A stretch of 64,000 nucleotides of DNA from Saccharomyces paradoxus. Lineage: Eukaryota; Ascomycota; Saccharomycetes; Saccharomycetales; Saccharomycetaceae. Shown here in pieces: positions 9,807-19,999 of the stretch; positions within the stretch are counted from its first letter, which is position 1; every line of letters starts with the position of its first letter. The notes below the pieces were generated by a model, which searched no databases, was not told the origin of the DNA, and was given only the letters and a program-made list of their open reading frames with translations. The stretch covers positions 248,001 to 312,000 of the forward strand of contig NC_047495.1 in NCBI RefSeq assembly GCF_002079055.1, in the 5' to 3' direction. The translations under genes and the position numbers were made by a program.

Positions 9807-10035
9807 TTAAATTGGTTTGATTCATCTTGTTATTTCAATGGATTATCTTTAAAAAAAATCTATCATATTTCAAAATATAAATTCTTATTTTTACAAAGAA
9901 GATATAGATTATGCATAATATTATTTTGTTACATTTTTTTTTTCTTTTACTTTTTATTTTCTTTTTCTTCGTGCTTCCTCAAATAAGCATCTTTAGCAGA
10001 TTGACAAGAATAGCAAACATCGTATTCAATCCAAA

Positions 10036-12744
10036 TCACATAATACTTTCCACTTCACTTTCACTGTCTGTCTCAGGCGATCTATCATCGACAGTATTGA
10101 CAGTTGGCCTCTGGAAATCAGTCGCATGCGCCCAAGGAATGGACCTCGAAATGTTCTCAAATACGGAGGACCTTCTTCTAAACGTTCCACGGTAGGCGGG
10201 CATGGGTTCAGCAAAGCTGTGAGGATTGTTGTCATGTGAAGGCGTGATAGGTATATCGTTCAATGATGAGAAGGTCTTTGAACCTAAATCACTGCTGTCC
10301 ATAGAATCATCACCAACTTGTGCAATTGGGTAGGGCAAGGGTGCGTCGCCAGTAACCCTGAACAGGTGAACATTAGCAACATGTTCATTTTCAACTCTGA
10401 AGATGATCCAAACGAATCTTCTCAACACTTCCAAAGTAGCCAATATAAACGACGTCACAGCACTTTGCTGAATTGTTTGAGGAGCAATCGCGTATACAAT
10501 CCACTCAAATCTAATGAGGACATCCCAAATCATAGCAAAATAATAAACTAACTTCCTGCTGAATGAATAACTGCCGTTTTCCCAATTTTTCTTACCAGCT
10601 AAATACAAATCATCCCTTAGCAACCAATTGTAAGAAGTGGTATTGTGCGCAACGGACCAATCCATGACTAAATCCCAGGCAGAAGTGAGGAGGGAATTCA
10701 ATGTGGCACACACAATAAAAGGGGTTCTCCTTTGTTCTGAACGGTCTGACAATCTGTAAGCACAAAGTGTGGCATTATACGCTATACCCAAGGTATATTT
10801 AGCGGCGTTCAAAAGATGAGGGAACCAATCACCAGAATCTGCAAATCTTCGTAAACATTGCATGAATCTCCAATAGCTCGGTAAGCAGGATAAGGCACCC
10901 ATTGCCCTGGAATGTGAAGAACCACATAAATTATTGGGAGTATGAGAGTAAACACAAAAGAACATAGCGATATCCGCAATAGAATACGTCAACGAACAAA
11001 TAATATCTCCCAAGAAGAAATCACCAAACTCAACGGGAAAAAAACCAGACATCGCCAGTCTGATAAAAGTGACCACCAACCATTTTCTAGTGTGCACGAC
11101 TTTGTCCCAATATGGGATGAGACCAGAGGGACATAGAAACAGGAAAGTCACAATACCGATGTATAAGAATCCTAAGGGTGTAAGTTTTTCCAAAGCGAAA
11201 CTTAACATGGAACAGACCGCACAAGGTACTATGAAGAAAGTCAAGAAATACAATTTGAGCGGAATTTTACTTGTGGCAAAATCATTGTTGAAGAACTGCG
11301 TACCATTCTTGGATTGAATCTCACCCAGCATAATAAATCTATAATTAATCCCGGTTCTATGCCAGATAAAACAATTAACAAGAAAAAGGAACGCGATCAG
11401 CAAAACCATATACCAACCACCCCACAGTGGGAACAAAATCTTGTGCGTAAATGACGTTTCCTCAGAGCTGATAGCCAAATACAAAGTGTAAGTGATCAAA
11501 GTCATTGACACACCAATGCCCAGCCCGACAACAAGCATCTGCACAATCGATCTATTGTTTCTATGGACCATTTGTTCGGAGATGGAGTACTGAATGGTCA
11601 ATTTCTTCAACTTATGGGTGTTGTGTTTCCTGTCCTTGGGTGAATTAGTCAACGCGGTGGTAAACCACTCGGTGATCTGCGTTTCCAACCAAGTGATGGG
11701 CTCTTTGTCTCTTTGGGCGGAGGAGAGCTCCGAAGTGGGTGTCGGTTGCGAGCTGGTTATTTGTTGCATCTGCTGTGCAACCAACTGCACGTTGGCATCC
11801 GCATGCTTGAAAAGGATGTAGTGGGTCCTAGCGTACGACATGAACGTGGTCAGCTCTCTTGTGTGACATGTTTTATCAAACTTTTTGACCATTTTACGGA
11901 ACCCGGTCACGTTGATATCCCGGAACGACTTGACCAATTGCAAGTACAGATAGTACTCGATTATGGCGTTACTTAACAAGTTTCTGGCCTGCGTCGTCGT
12001 CATAGTATCCAGAAAAGAAGCCCCAAAGGCAAACGTCTCGCGACCCCTCGAAGACGCATCCTGCCTCAAATCCTGCAGCAGTGAAAATCCGCGCTTGGGC
12101 CATGATGGCAACAGCCTATTGTCCTTAAGTACTTTCTGACAATACGCTAGCAGCGACAGATGCGGCTTATTGGCCTCTTTGGTAGAGGGCATTGACCCGT
12201 ACATAACAGACCGGCTATCGCTGTCGATACTATTGACCCCGGAGTCAGAACGGTCAGCAAGGCCTGCTGCATACAGACTTGTGGACATGTCAACATTCGA
12301 ACTAGACCGGTTCAAGTTGTCGCGCTCGTAGTTCTTTTGCAGCGAGTAATAGTGCAGTTGCGACTTCAAAACCTCAAACTTCTTGTCGCACTCCCTTAGC
12401 AGCCAAAGGTAGAACTCGTTACATTTGCTCAACTGGAACGAGATCAACCAGTCCTCAATGAAGTCAGCGACGAACTCTCTCTGCAAAGCAGAGTAGTCTT
12501 TCTTGAAGGCAGGTCCGGAGCGGTAGTCTCCGTCGCTGCGCCTGTTGCCAGGCTCTCTCTGCTGATATGCAGTCTGGTATACCGACATGGAGGGCATCCA
12601 GCTCCGGTAGGAGCTGGATCGCTCCTCTTCGGCGTCCAGCTTTTCCTTATAGCGGCGAAGCTTCTTCTTGCCGACCTTATAATCGATATACTTGTCCCTC
12701 CATTCTGGGATGGCAGACTCGGTTAGATGGTCAGCAAACTTCAT
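10036..12744 (-). CDS. SYG1: SPX-EXS membrane protein, XPR1-like phosphate exporter
   Basis: Plasma-membrane protein with an N-terminal SPX domain and a C-terminal EXS domain, the yeast homologue of the phosphate exporter XPR1. It was named as a suppressor of G-alpha (gpa1) lethality. It is 902 residues. The SPX domain starts at once (MKFADHLTESAIPEWRDKYI), with the basic inositol-pyrophosphate-binding cluster KVGKKKLRR at ~24-32 and a second part, FRKMVKKFDK, near 285. Membrane segments begin at ~400. The EXS region, with the SLADI/STLNSLLTSAWDLVMDWS type of motif, lies at ~600-760. The acidic C-terminal tail is SPETDSESEVE. It is divergent from MET30. This strand is unusually GC-rich in the SPX-coding part. 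Confidence 0.95.
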   Translation of the reverse strand: MKFADHLTESAIPEWRDKYIDYKVGKKKLRRYKEKLDAEEERSSSYRSWMPSMSVYQTAYQQREPGNRRSDGDYRSGPAFKKDYSALQREFVADFIEDWLISFQLSKCNEFYLWLLRECDKKFEVLKSQLHYYSLQKNYERDNLNRSSSNVDMSTSLYAAGLADRSDSGVNSIDSDSRSVMYGSMPSTKEANKPHLSLLAYCQKVLKDNRLLPSWPKRGFSLLQDLRQDASSRGRETFAFGASFLDTMTTTQARNLLSNAIIEYYLYLQLVKSFRDINVTGFRKMVKKFDKTCHTRELTTFMSYARTHYILFKHADANVQLVAQQMQQITSSQPTPTSELSSAQRDKEPITWLETQITEWFTTALTNSPKDRKHNTHKLKKLTIQYSISEQMVHRNNRSIVQMLVVGLGIGVSMTLITYTLYLAISSEETSFTHKILFPLWGGWYMVLLIAFLFLVNCFIWHRTGINYRFIMLGEIQSKNGTQFFNNDFATSKIPLKLYFLTFFIVPCAVCSMLSFALEKLTPLGFLYIGIVTFLFLCPSGLIPYWDKVVHTRKWLVVTFIRLAMSGFFPVEFGDFFLGDIICSLTYSIADIAMFFCVYSHTPNNLCGSSHSRAMGALSCLPSYWRFMQCLRRFADSGDWFPHLLNAAKYTLGIAYNATLCAYRLSDRSEQRRTPFIVCATLNSLLTSAWDLVMDWSVAHNTTSYNWLLRDDLYLAGKKNWENGSYSFSRKLVYYFAMIWDVLIRFEWIVYAIAPQTIQQSAVTSFILATLEVLRRFVWIIFRVENEHVANVHLFRVTGDAPLPYPIAQVGDDSMDSSDLGSKTFSSLNDIPITPSHDNNPHSFAEPMPAYRGTFRRRSSVFENISRSIPWAHATDFQRPTVNTVDDRSPETDSESEVESIM

Positions 12745-13037
12745 CTAGTACGGTGCTATAGTGTAGCCCTTCCATTGCTGCTAACTAAATAAAAAAAAAA
12801 AAAAATAACTATCAAACATCAAATCAACAAAACAAAACAAAAAAGCAAAGGAGAAAACCCATCTTGTACATGTAAAGTCCCCAACTGTTGCGAAACCGTG
12901 CGATGATGTTCATGGAACTTGCGTCTAATAAAACCGCATCCCGTTCCACGTGATAAACTGCACCCAAAATCCGTTCTAGAAATGCCTCATATACACCCAC
13001 ACCGGTGGGATCCCGACTCGATGACTACCAGCACATA

Positions 13038-13069
13038 GCCAGCCGCTACGGCTGGCCCCACCGGCCAGC
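13038..13069. repeat. Two overlapping palindromes
   Basis: GCCAGCCG-CTA-CGGCTGGC (13038-13056) is a perfect 8-bp inverted repeat. GCTGGCC-CCACC-GGCCAGC (13051-13069) is a perfect 7-bp inverted repeat. They share 13051-13056, so only one stem can form at a time. The arrangement is in the SYG1-MET30 gap. Confidence 0.85.
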
Positions 13070-13389
13070 ATGTGGATGACAATGATGAATGGTGATGGTG
13101 ATAACGACGTTTAAACAAATGGCTGCTGCGATAACAACTAGGGGGCTATGGAGACAGATCTAGGAAAGATAACTGCAAGGGTGTGTGTGGCACGGCAGCA
13201 CAAGGGTATTGTATCGCACTAAAAGGTTAAGAAGCCATAGCATGCACGCTGTATCCCAAAAAAATGACATTGAACAGGCGTGTGTGTTATAAATACATAT
13301 ATCGTGCGTGTGTATATACGTTTGTGGGCATGCTTGCGTGTGTTTATGTGTGCTATACAATGTGGATGTTTTAATGTAGTAATAATGTT

Positions 13390-13414
13390 TCACGTGATCA
13401 AGAAGCCACAGTTT
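13390..13414. promoter_or_regulatory. Cbf1 site plus Met31/Met32 site upstream of MET30
   Basis: TCACGTGA at 13390-13397 matches the Cbf1 E-box and GCCACAGTTT at 13405-13414 is the reverse complement of the Met31/Met32 motif AAACTGTGGC. They are 7 bp apart and 159-183 bp before the MET30 ATG. This is the composite arrangement that recruits Met4. It fits the known feedback loop in which Met4 drives MET30 and Met30 inactivates Met4. Confidence 0.88.
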
Positions 13415-13572
13415 GCGCGGAGATATTTTATTTTTTTCATCAGCGTGGGAAGAAAGCAACCTTGCAGTTTGTATCGTGTGTAAGAGAAGACTGGAGTTAA
13501 AGAAGTTTAGAGAAGAGGCTTGAGTAGCGGTATAGGGGTGTGTGTGTTTGGTTATTTATAAAGGAGGAGGGT

Positions 13573-15486
13573 ATGAGGAGACAGACGCAACGGATGATGA
13601 GTTTCGAGGACGAGGACAAGGAAGACGTTGATAATAATAACAGCAGTGAAATGACAGACACGGCGATGATGCCACCTTTAAAGAGATTGCTTATTGCGGG
13701 CAGCGGCGAGGATTTGCCACAGGGATCATCGGGTAAGAAGAAGATGACGATGGCGACGAGGTTGCCATCGTCATCACCCGATTTAGCAACAAACGATAGC
13801 GGCACTAGGGTACAGCCATTGCCAGAATATAACTTCACCAAGTTTTGCTATCGACATAACCCGGATATTCAGTTCTCACCAACTCATACAGCATGCTACA
13901 AACAGGATTTGAAGCGAACGCAAGAGATCAATGCCAACATTGCAAAACTGCCACTGCAGGAGCAATCAGACATCCACCACATAATCTCGAAGTACAGCAA
14001 TTCCAACGACAAAATACGGAAGCTGATCCTGGATGGGATCCTATCGACGAGTTGCTTCCCGCAGCTTTCATATATTTCGTCACATGTTACGCACATGATC
14101 AAGATCGATTTTATCAGTATTCTGCCGCAGGAGCTGTCGCTGAAGATTTTGAGCTATCTGGATTGTCAGTCCCTTTGCAACGCCACGAGGGTATGCCGCA
14201 AATGGCAGAAACTCGCCGATGACGACAGGGTATGGTACCACATGTGCGAGCAGCACATAGATAGGAAATGCCCCAACTGTGGCTGGGGGCTACCTCTTTT
14301 GCACATGAAACGTGCCCGGATACAACAGAGCAATGCCGGATCTAACAGCAATACAGAAATTCAGACGCAAACTACGCGACCTTGGAAGGTCATCTACAGG
14401 GAACGATTCAAAGTGGAGTCAAATTGGAGGAAGGGCCACTGCAGGATTCAGGAATTCAAGGGCCACATGGATGGCGTGTTGACGCTCCAGTTCAACTACA
14501 GGCTTTTATTTACGGGGTCGTACGACTCCACCATAGGAATATGGGACCTGTTCACGGGGAAGCTAATACGAAGGCTCAGCGGCCATTCAGACGGCGTCAA
14601 GACATTGTATTTCGACGACAGGAAGCTGATTACCGGCTCGCTCGATAAGACGATCCGTGTTTGGAACTACATAACGGGTGAATGTATCTCCACGTATCGA
14701 GGCCATTCGGATAGCGTTCTGAGCGTGGACTCATATCAGAAGGTTATCGTTTCCGGCAGCGCTGACAAAACGGTCAAAGTTTGGCACGTGGAGTCAAGGA
14801 CATGTTACACTTTAAGAGGCCACACAGAATGGGTCAATTGCGTCAAATTGCATCCAAAGAGCTTTTCATGTTTTAGTTGTAGTGACGACACCACAATACG
14901 AATGTGGGATATCAGAACCAATTCGTGCCTGAAAGTGTTCAGGGGTCATGTCGGGCAAGTACAAAAGATCATACCGCTCACCATAAAGGATGTAGAGAAT
15001 TTAGCCACCGACAACACTTCTGATGGCAGCTCTTTGCAGGATGACTCGATAATGGCCGATGGTGTAGGTGAATCAGACACACCATCCGATGAGCAAGAGA
15101 CCGTTCTGGATGAAAACATACCTTATCCCACCCATCTGCTCTCTTGCGGACTGGACAACACAATCAAACTATGGGACGTCAAAACCGGCAAATGCATAAG
15201 AACACAGTTTGGACACGTGGAAGGTGTTTGGGACATCGCCGCTGACAACTTCAGAATCATAAGTGGGTCCCACGACGGAAGCATCAAGGTCTGGGACTTG
15301 CAAAGCGGGAGATGTATGCACACCTTCAACGGACGAAGACTACAAAGGGAAACTCAGCCCACCCAAACACAATCCTTGGGCGACAAAGTTGCCCCCATCG
15401 CTTGCGTTTGTATTGGCGATTCGGAATGCTTCAGCGGTGATGAGTTCGGATGCGTAAAAATGTATAAATTCGATCTCAGTGATTAG
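13573..15486 (+). CDS. MET30: F-box/WD40 protein of the SCF-Met30 ubiquitin ligase
   Basis: Substrate receptor of SCF-Met30. It ubiquitinates the activator Met4 when methionine or SAM is plentiful and also controls cell-cycle arrest under cadmium stress. The product is 637 residues, starting MRRQTQRMMSF; an ATG 33 bp upstream is in frame but I prefer the start matching S. cerevisiae. The N-terminus (1-70) is acidic and Ser-rich. The F-box lies at about 178-225 (ILPQELSLKILSYLD). WD40 repeats run from ~294 to the end, with repeated GH...D.SIKVWD units, and an acidic insertion of about 60 residues sits between blades near 475-520. The N-terminal 50 residues differ by several changes and a short deletion from remembered S. 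cerevisiae Met30. Confidence 0.96.
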   Translation: MRRQTQRMMSFEDEDKEDVDNNNSSEMTDTAMMPPLKRLLIAGSGEDLPQGSSGKKKMTMATRLPSSSPDLATNDSGTRVQPLPEYNFTKFCYRHNPDIQFSPTHTACYKQDLKRTQEINANIAKLPLQEQSDIHHIISKYSNSNDKIRKLILDGILSTSCFPQLSYISSHVTHMIKIDFISILPQELSLKILSYLDCQSLCNATRVCRKWQKLADDDRVWYHMCEQHIDRKCPNCGWGLPLLHMKRARIQQSNAGSNSNTEIQTQTTRPWKVIYRERFKVESNWRKGHCRIQEFKGHMDGVLTLQFNYRLLFTGSYDSTIGIWDLFTGKLIRRLSGHSDGVKTLYFDDRKLITGSLDKTIRVWNYITGECISTYRGHSDSVLSVDSYQKVIVSGSADKTVKVWHVESRTCYTLRGHTEWVNCVKLHPKSFSCFSCSDDTTIRMWDIRTNSCLKVFRGHVGQVQKIIPLTIKDVENLATDNTSDGSSLQDDSIMADGVGESDTPSDEQETVLDENIPYPTHLLSCGLDNTIKLWDVKTGKCIRTQFGHVEGVWDIAADNFRIISGSHDGSIKVWDLQSGRCMHTFNGRRLQRETQPTQTQSLGDKVAPIACVCIGDSECFSGDEFGCVKMYKFDLSD

Positions 15487-15525
15487 AACATACGGCATTG
15501 TCTTGGTCGGAGTAGTAGTACCTCG

Positions 15526-15556
<31 letters not shown>

Positions 15557-16081
15557 GAAAAATACATAATAGCATTCCACATATATTTTATTATCAGAAA
15601 GAGAAACGCAAAGAAACGAAAAGCTAGCATGTCACTGGCCTTTTCCATCTTCAATTTCTTTTTCTTCCTCTTTTTCGTCTTAGTAAAACTCTCGACCATT
15701 AGTTGCTATTGCTCCCCCCACGGAGCCCTTCCCACGCCAAGGGGATGTCAGGGGGGGACCAGCGATAAAGCTTATTAAGTTGACGGCGATGATGAGGAGG
15801 GCGTAGGCATAAAATGTCGTACAAGATCCATAATGTACAATATTGTTTCCTCAACAGCAGTAATAAATTTAGAGGGCGAAAGTACTTTATTATATAAACG
15901 CGCACGGCCATAGTATATAAAGGCGATTACATAATAGAATGGTTTTCGATTCCGTAACCCTTGAAAGATAAAATATACATAAAATATACAAGATCCTAAC
16001 AGTTGAGGTGCCGGCTTTGGTGATTGCTTCATAATAAATAATCAAGATAACACAGCTAGCTATTATTATTGCTTTATCCGT
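15487..16081. promoter_or_regulatory. MET30-PIG2 intergenic region with STRE pair
   Basis: Holds a (TA) microsatellite at 15527-15553 in the MET30 3' flank. Two AGGGG stress response elements lie at 15740-15744 and 15750-15754, about 330-340 bp before the PIG2 ATG. STREs bind Msn2/Msn4, which would suit a glycogen-regulating gene. S. cerevisiae annotation lists a tiny ORF (YIL046W-A) in this gap, which I cannot confirm here. Confidence 0.55.
15527..15553. repeat. AT dinucleotide microsatellite
   Basis: Pure 27-bp AT run 40 bp after the MET30 stop codon. It is the longest simple repeat in the window and likely length-variable. Confidence 0.85.
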
Positions 16082-17698
16082 ATGGCTACCACCACGCAAC
16101 CACAAAATATACTGATGGATGAACCTTCAAATCTTCCTAACAACAGCGCCCACGATAATAAGTATGGAAACATAAATGCGAGTACAAGAAGTTTTACAGG
16201 CATGGGCATGCACATGCACCCTGCCAGACTGAACTCTCTGGAGTTTTTGCACATGCCCAGGAGACTTTCTAATGTCAAACTGCACAGATTACCTCAGGAC
16301 GAGTTGCAAAGAAATACAGACATGAACAAGGGTATGTCTTTCAATGGGAAGCAAGTTCATGCACATCATCCCTTTATAAACCCGGGAGCGGATTTCAGTG
16401 CTCATCATCAAAACGTTAGTAAACTTGGGGAGGAAGAAGACGAAATCTCTCCCCTATCACACGATAATTTTCAGTACGAATCCGAAGAAAATGCCATTCC
16501 TTCACCTCCCATCTATAAGAAATCTGGAGAACTGGTGAAAAGTTCATTAAAAAGAAGATCCAAGTCCCTACCCATCACTCCCAAATCTATATTCAACAAA
16601 ACTGGCGCTAAGGGCAAGCACGTCAATTTGGATCATGTGGATACGAGGCTGTTGCAAAGAAGTAAAAGTGTCCATTTCGATCGTGTTTTACCAATAAAGC
16701 TGTTCAATGAAAACGAAAAACCTATAGATGTTGGAAAACAAATGATTCAACAAGATGTTTTGAATTTCAAACACAAGCCTTTGACAAGACTAAGTGGTCT
16801 TAATGGCGACACTAATAGCGTACCTATAGAGGATTTGCTATCCGAAGACAACCAAAATGAATATACAGACACATGGCTACGAAACCCGAAGGGTGTATTC
16901 CTATTTGGTACAAATTCCAATAATCGTAGAAATAAAAAAAAAAAGTTCAAACTCAGTGACGATGACAGTGATATTGAAAATGACAATGACAGCGACGACG
17001 CTATTAACCGCTTAGTAAGACAACAGGACAAAGATCAGTCTCACCTTGCACACGGGTTGAAGAATTTGTTAATAAACGATGACGAGGATTATTTAGAATC
17101 AAGAACAAATTCCACTAGATCAGATGCCAATTTGTTTTATGGAAACTCTAAAAGGATTGTTGGTCTTTACAATAAGAACTTCCCAATCTTGAGTGACAGG
17201 AATCGTAAAAGCTTAAAACTTAACATATTTTTAAATCTCTCTCGTGGAAGGCCCGTTTTTTTGCAAGAAATTACGCTACTGACTGGCTTCCACAACATGG
17301 TTATAATTGGGAAAGTCTTTGTGAAAAACATATATTTTGATAAGAAGATTATCGTAAGATACACATGGGATGCATGGAGAACTTTCCATGAATCAGAATG
17401 CGTTTATTTTTCAAGTGCTAATGGCATCTTGCCAGGGAGCAATATGGATATTTTTAAGTTCTCCATTGATGATATACACAATCCAAATGATAAAGATAGC
17501 AATATATCACAATTGGAGTTTTGTATTCAATACTTGACTTGGAGCGTTGATCGTTCTAGGAAGGAATATTGGGATAATAATGACTCGCTAAACTATAAAA
17601 TTGATGTGATAACAAATGAAACGAGGACGGGGCCTACAACAGATGTCAATGATAACTACGAAATGAAACATAGCCTTTTCAGAAATCCATTCCATTGA
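16082..17698 (+). CDS. PIG2: Glc7 phosphatase targeting subunit for glycogen synthase
   Basis: Putative type-1 phosphatase (Glc7) regulatory subunit that docks the phosphatase to glycogen synthase Gsy2. It is 538 residues, the S. cerevisiae length. Residues 1-380 are low-complexity and charged. A PP1-docking RVxF-type motif, KSVHF, lies near 195-199 within RSKSVHFDRVLPIKLF. The C-terminal CBM21 glycogen/phosphatase-targeting domain occupies about 393-505, with VRYTWDAW and the C-terminal LEFCIQYLTWS and the YWDNNDSLNY motif that ends this domain. The whole-genome-duplication paralogue is GIP2; synteny supports PIG2. It is convergent with AGE2. Confidence 0.94.
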   Translation: MATTTQPQNILMDEPSNLPNNSAHDNKYGNINASTRSFTGMGMHMHPARLNSLEFLHMPRRLSNVKLHRLPQDELQRNTDMNKGMSFNGKQVHAHHPFINPGADFSAHHQNVSKLGEEEDEISPLSHDNFQYESEENAIPSPPIYKKSGELVKSSLKRRSKSLPITPKSIFNKTGAKGKHVNLDHVDTRLLQRSKSVHFDRVLPIKLFNENEKPIDVGKQMIQQDVLNFKHKPLTRLSGLNGDTNSVPIEDLLSEDNQNEYTDTWLRNPKGVFLFGTNSNNRRNKKKKFKLSDDDSDIENDNDSDDAINRLVRQQDKDQSHLAHGLKNLLINDDEDYLESRTNSTRSDANLFYGNSKRIVGLYNKNFPILSDRNRKSLKLNIFLNLSRGRPVFLQEITLLTGFHNMVIIGKVFVKNIYFDKKIIVRYTWDAWRTFHESECVYFSSANGILPGSNMDIFKFSIDDIHNPNDKDSNISQLEFCIQYLTWSVDRSRKEYWDNNDSLNYKIDVITNETRTGPTTDVNDNYEMKHSLFRNPFH

Positions 17699-17854
17699 AA
17701 AAATAAAAACTAATAGTAGCGTTTTAGGTAAACAAAAGAAAAAAATAAGAATACGTACTTTCTATTTTTATTTGAAGGTCATTTTCTTTATATAAAACAA
17801 TATACTAGGATGGTGTACTTTTTGTTGCTTTCTATATTTCTTTATTCTTTTTTT

Positions 17855-18751
17855 TCAACTCCAAACGTTCTTAAATAAGTCGTTATCATCCAATGAAATA
17901 TTAGAACTGGAATTTGAATTCGCACTATTATTATTCCTACCAGTAATTGCTGCGTTCACGAATGTCGATGGAGTATTACAAGGATGAGATGTCGTCGAAG
18001 TGAAAAATGAGTTTTGGCTTTGAGTCTGAGCCGAAGGTTTTGAGTATAAAGATAAAATAGATTTTTTTAAATCGTTCCTTTGCCCGATTTCACTGACCCT
18101 GTTGCCAGCCTTAGTAGCGACAGCACCTATGCTTGTTGCAGTACTAGTTACGCTTGCATTAGAGGTAGTCTTGGAAAGTGACGAAACTTGTAGGTTTAAT
18201 AAGCTTGTATTACTCCTTGAAGTGCCTAATAAGTGAGAAGGTGGTTGTGTTTGCGTCTTTTGTAATGAATTTGAGCTCAGATCCAAGCTTGCATTCGAAG
18301 CAGGTAAAGATTGATTCACAGAGGGTTTATGCAGAACCGATGCAGTAGAATCACTTAATCCCTCAATACTGGAGAGGTCACCAATCCACTTCTTATACTC
18401 ATATTTATTCTTAATGAAATTTTGTAGACTGCTCGTATCAGTAATTTTCCTTTGTTTCAATTCATCAGCCAAAGTAGCTTCATAGTATGAATTAGCCCTT
18501 AAATTATTCTTGAACTGTATCAGTTTCATCAAGTGCTCTTCTTTCCATGTATCCAGATCAACAGATTTCACTTTGGAAATGTGTGTTCCCAATGATCTAT
18601 GTATACCAGCACATTTAATGCAGATGAAAACACCAAGTGACCAAGAAGCCCAGCGTGGGTGTAGTTGCGCCTTACAGTCGGCACAATGGCTGTTTCCTGG
18701 ATCGCGTAGAAGAGCACTCAATGCTTTCTTGACTGGGACTGACGTCGACAT
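17855..18751 (-). CDS. AGE2: Arf GTPase-activating protein
   Basis: ArfGAP that stimulates GTP hydrolysis on Arf1 in trans-Golgi network export, with functions overlapping those of Gcs1. It is 298 residues. The ArfGAP domain is at about 8-130, with zinc ligands C23, C26, C44 and C47 (C-X2-C-X17-C-X2-C) and the arginine finger R52 in GIHRSLG. The rest is Ser/Thr/Asn-rich and ends in a short acidic stretch, SLDDNDLFKNVWS. The ATG at 18751 is the first real ATG; three codons upstream in frame start from TTG and are not used. It lies just downstream of CBR1 in the same orientation and is convergent with PIG2. Confidence 0.95.
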   Translation of the reverse strand: MSTSVPVKKALSALLRDPGNSHCADCKAQLHPRWASWSLGVFICIKCAGIHRSLGTHISKVKSVDLDTWKEEHLMKLIQFKNNLRANSYYEATLADELKQRKITDTSSLQNFIKNKYEYKKWIGDLSSIEGLSDSTASVLHKPSVNQSLPASNASLDLSSNSLQKTQTQPPSHLLGTSRSNTSLLNLQVSSLSKTTSNASVTSTATSIGAVATKAGNRVSEIGQRNDLKKSILSLYSKPSAQTQSQNSFFTSTTSHPCNTPSTFVNAAITGRNNNSANSNSSSNISLDDNDLFKNVWS

Positions 18752-18961
18752 TCCTTTCAACTTGCCCCACGTTCTATGCTCCTTTGTAGCAAATATTACC
18801 TTACTTTGTCACTATTAATACCGATCTTATACGTATTATCGAGTAGAAAGATCGTCCAGCACGAAATATTGAAACGATGCGTTTAGGTGACTAAAGGAAA
18901 TAGTGTATATATTTATGTATTCCAAATTTACATATACTATACTCTACTACAGTTTCTCATC

Positions 18962-19831
<870 letters not shown>

Positions 19832-19999
19832 TTATTGAGTTTCTTGTTGAAAGGCAGCCTAGATGCATACTTTCAACACTTTTTTTTTCTCGTTTCAATT
19901 TTTCGCCTTATATAATAAGAATATATATACAAATGTAGATAATTTAAAGAGGTAGAAAGAGTACTTAATGGTACTGTTTTACGGGAAAACCAGCACCTC

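Larger units (their letters stand above)
12745..13572. promoter_or_regulatory. Divergent SYG1-MET30 intergenic region
   Basis: An 828-bp divergent promoter region. It has a CACGTGA E-box at 12947-12953 nearer SYG1, two overlapping palindromes at 13038-13069, a GT-rich tract at about 13270-13350, and a Cbf1 plus Met31/32 cluster at 13390-13414 near MET30. A GTTTAAAC palindrome lies near 13110. Confidence 0.7.

Noticed and set aside
15487-16081. Tiny gene YIL046W-A expected between MET30 and PIG2
   Set aside because: I cannot recognise its sequence here and short frames in this gap are not distinctive.
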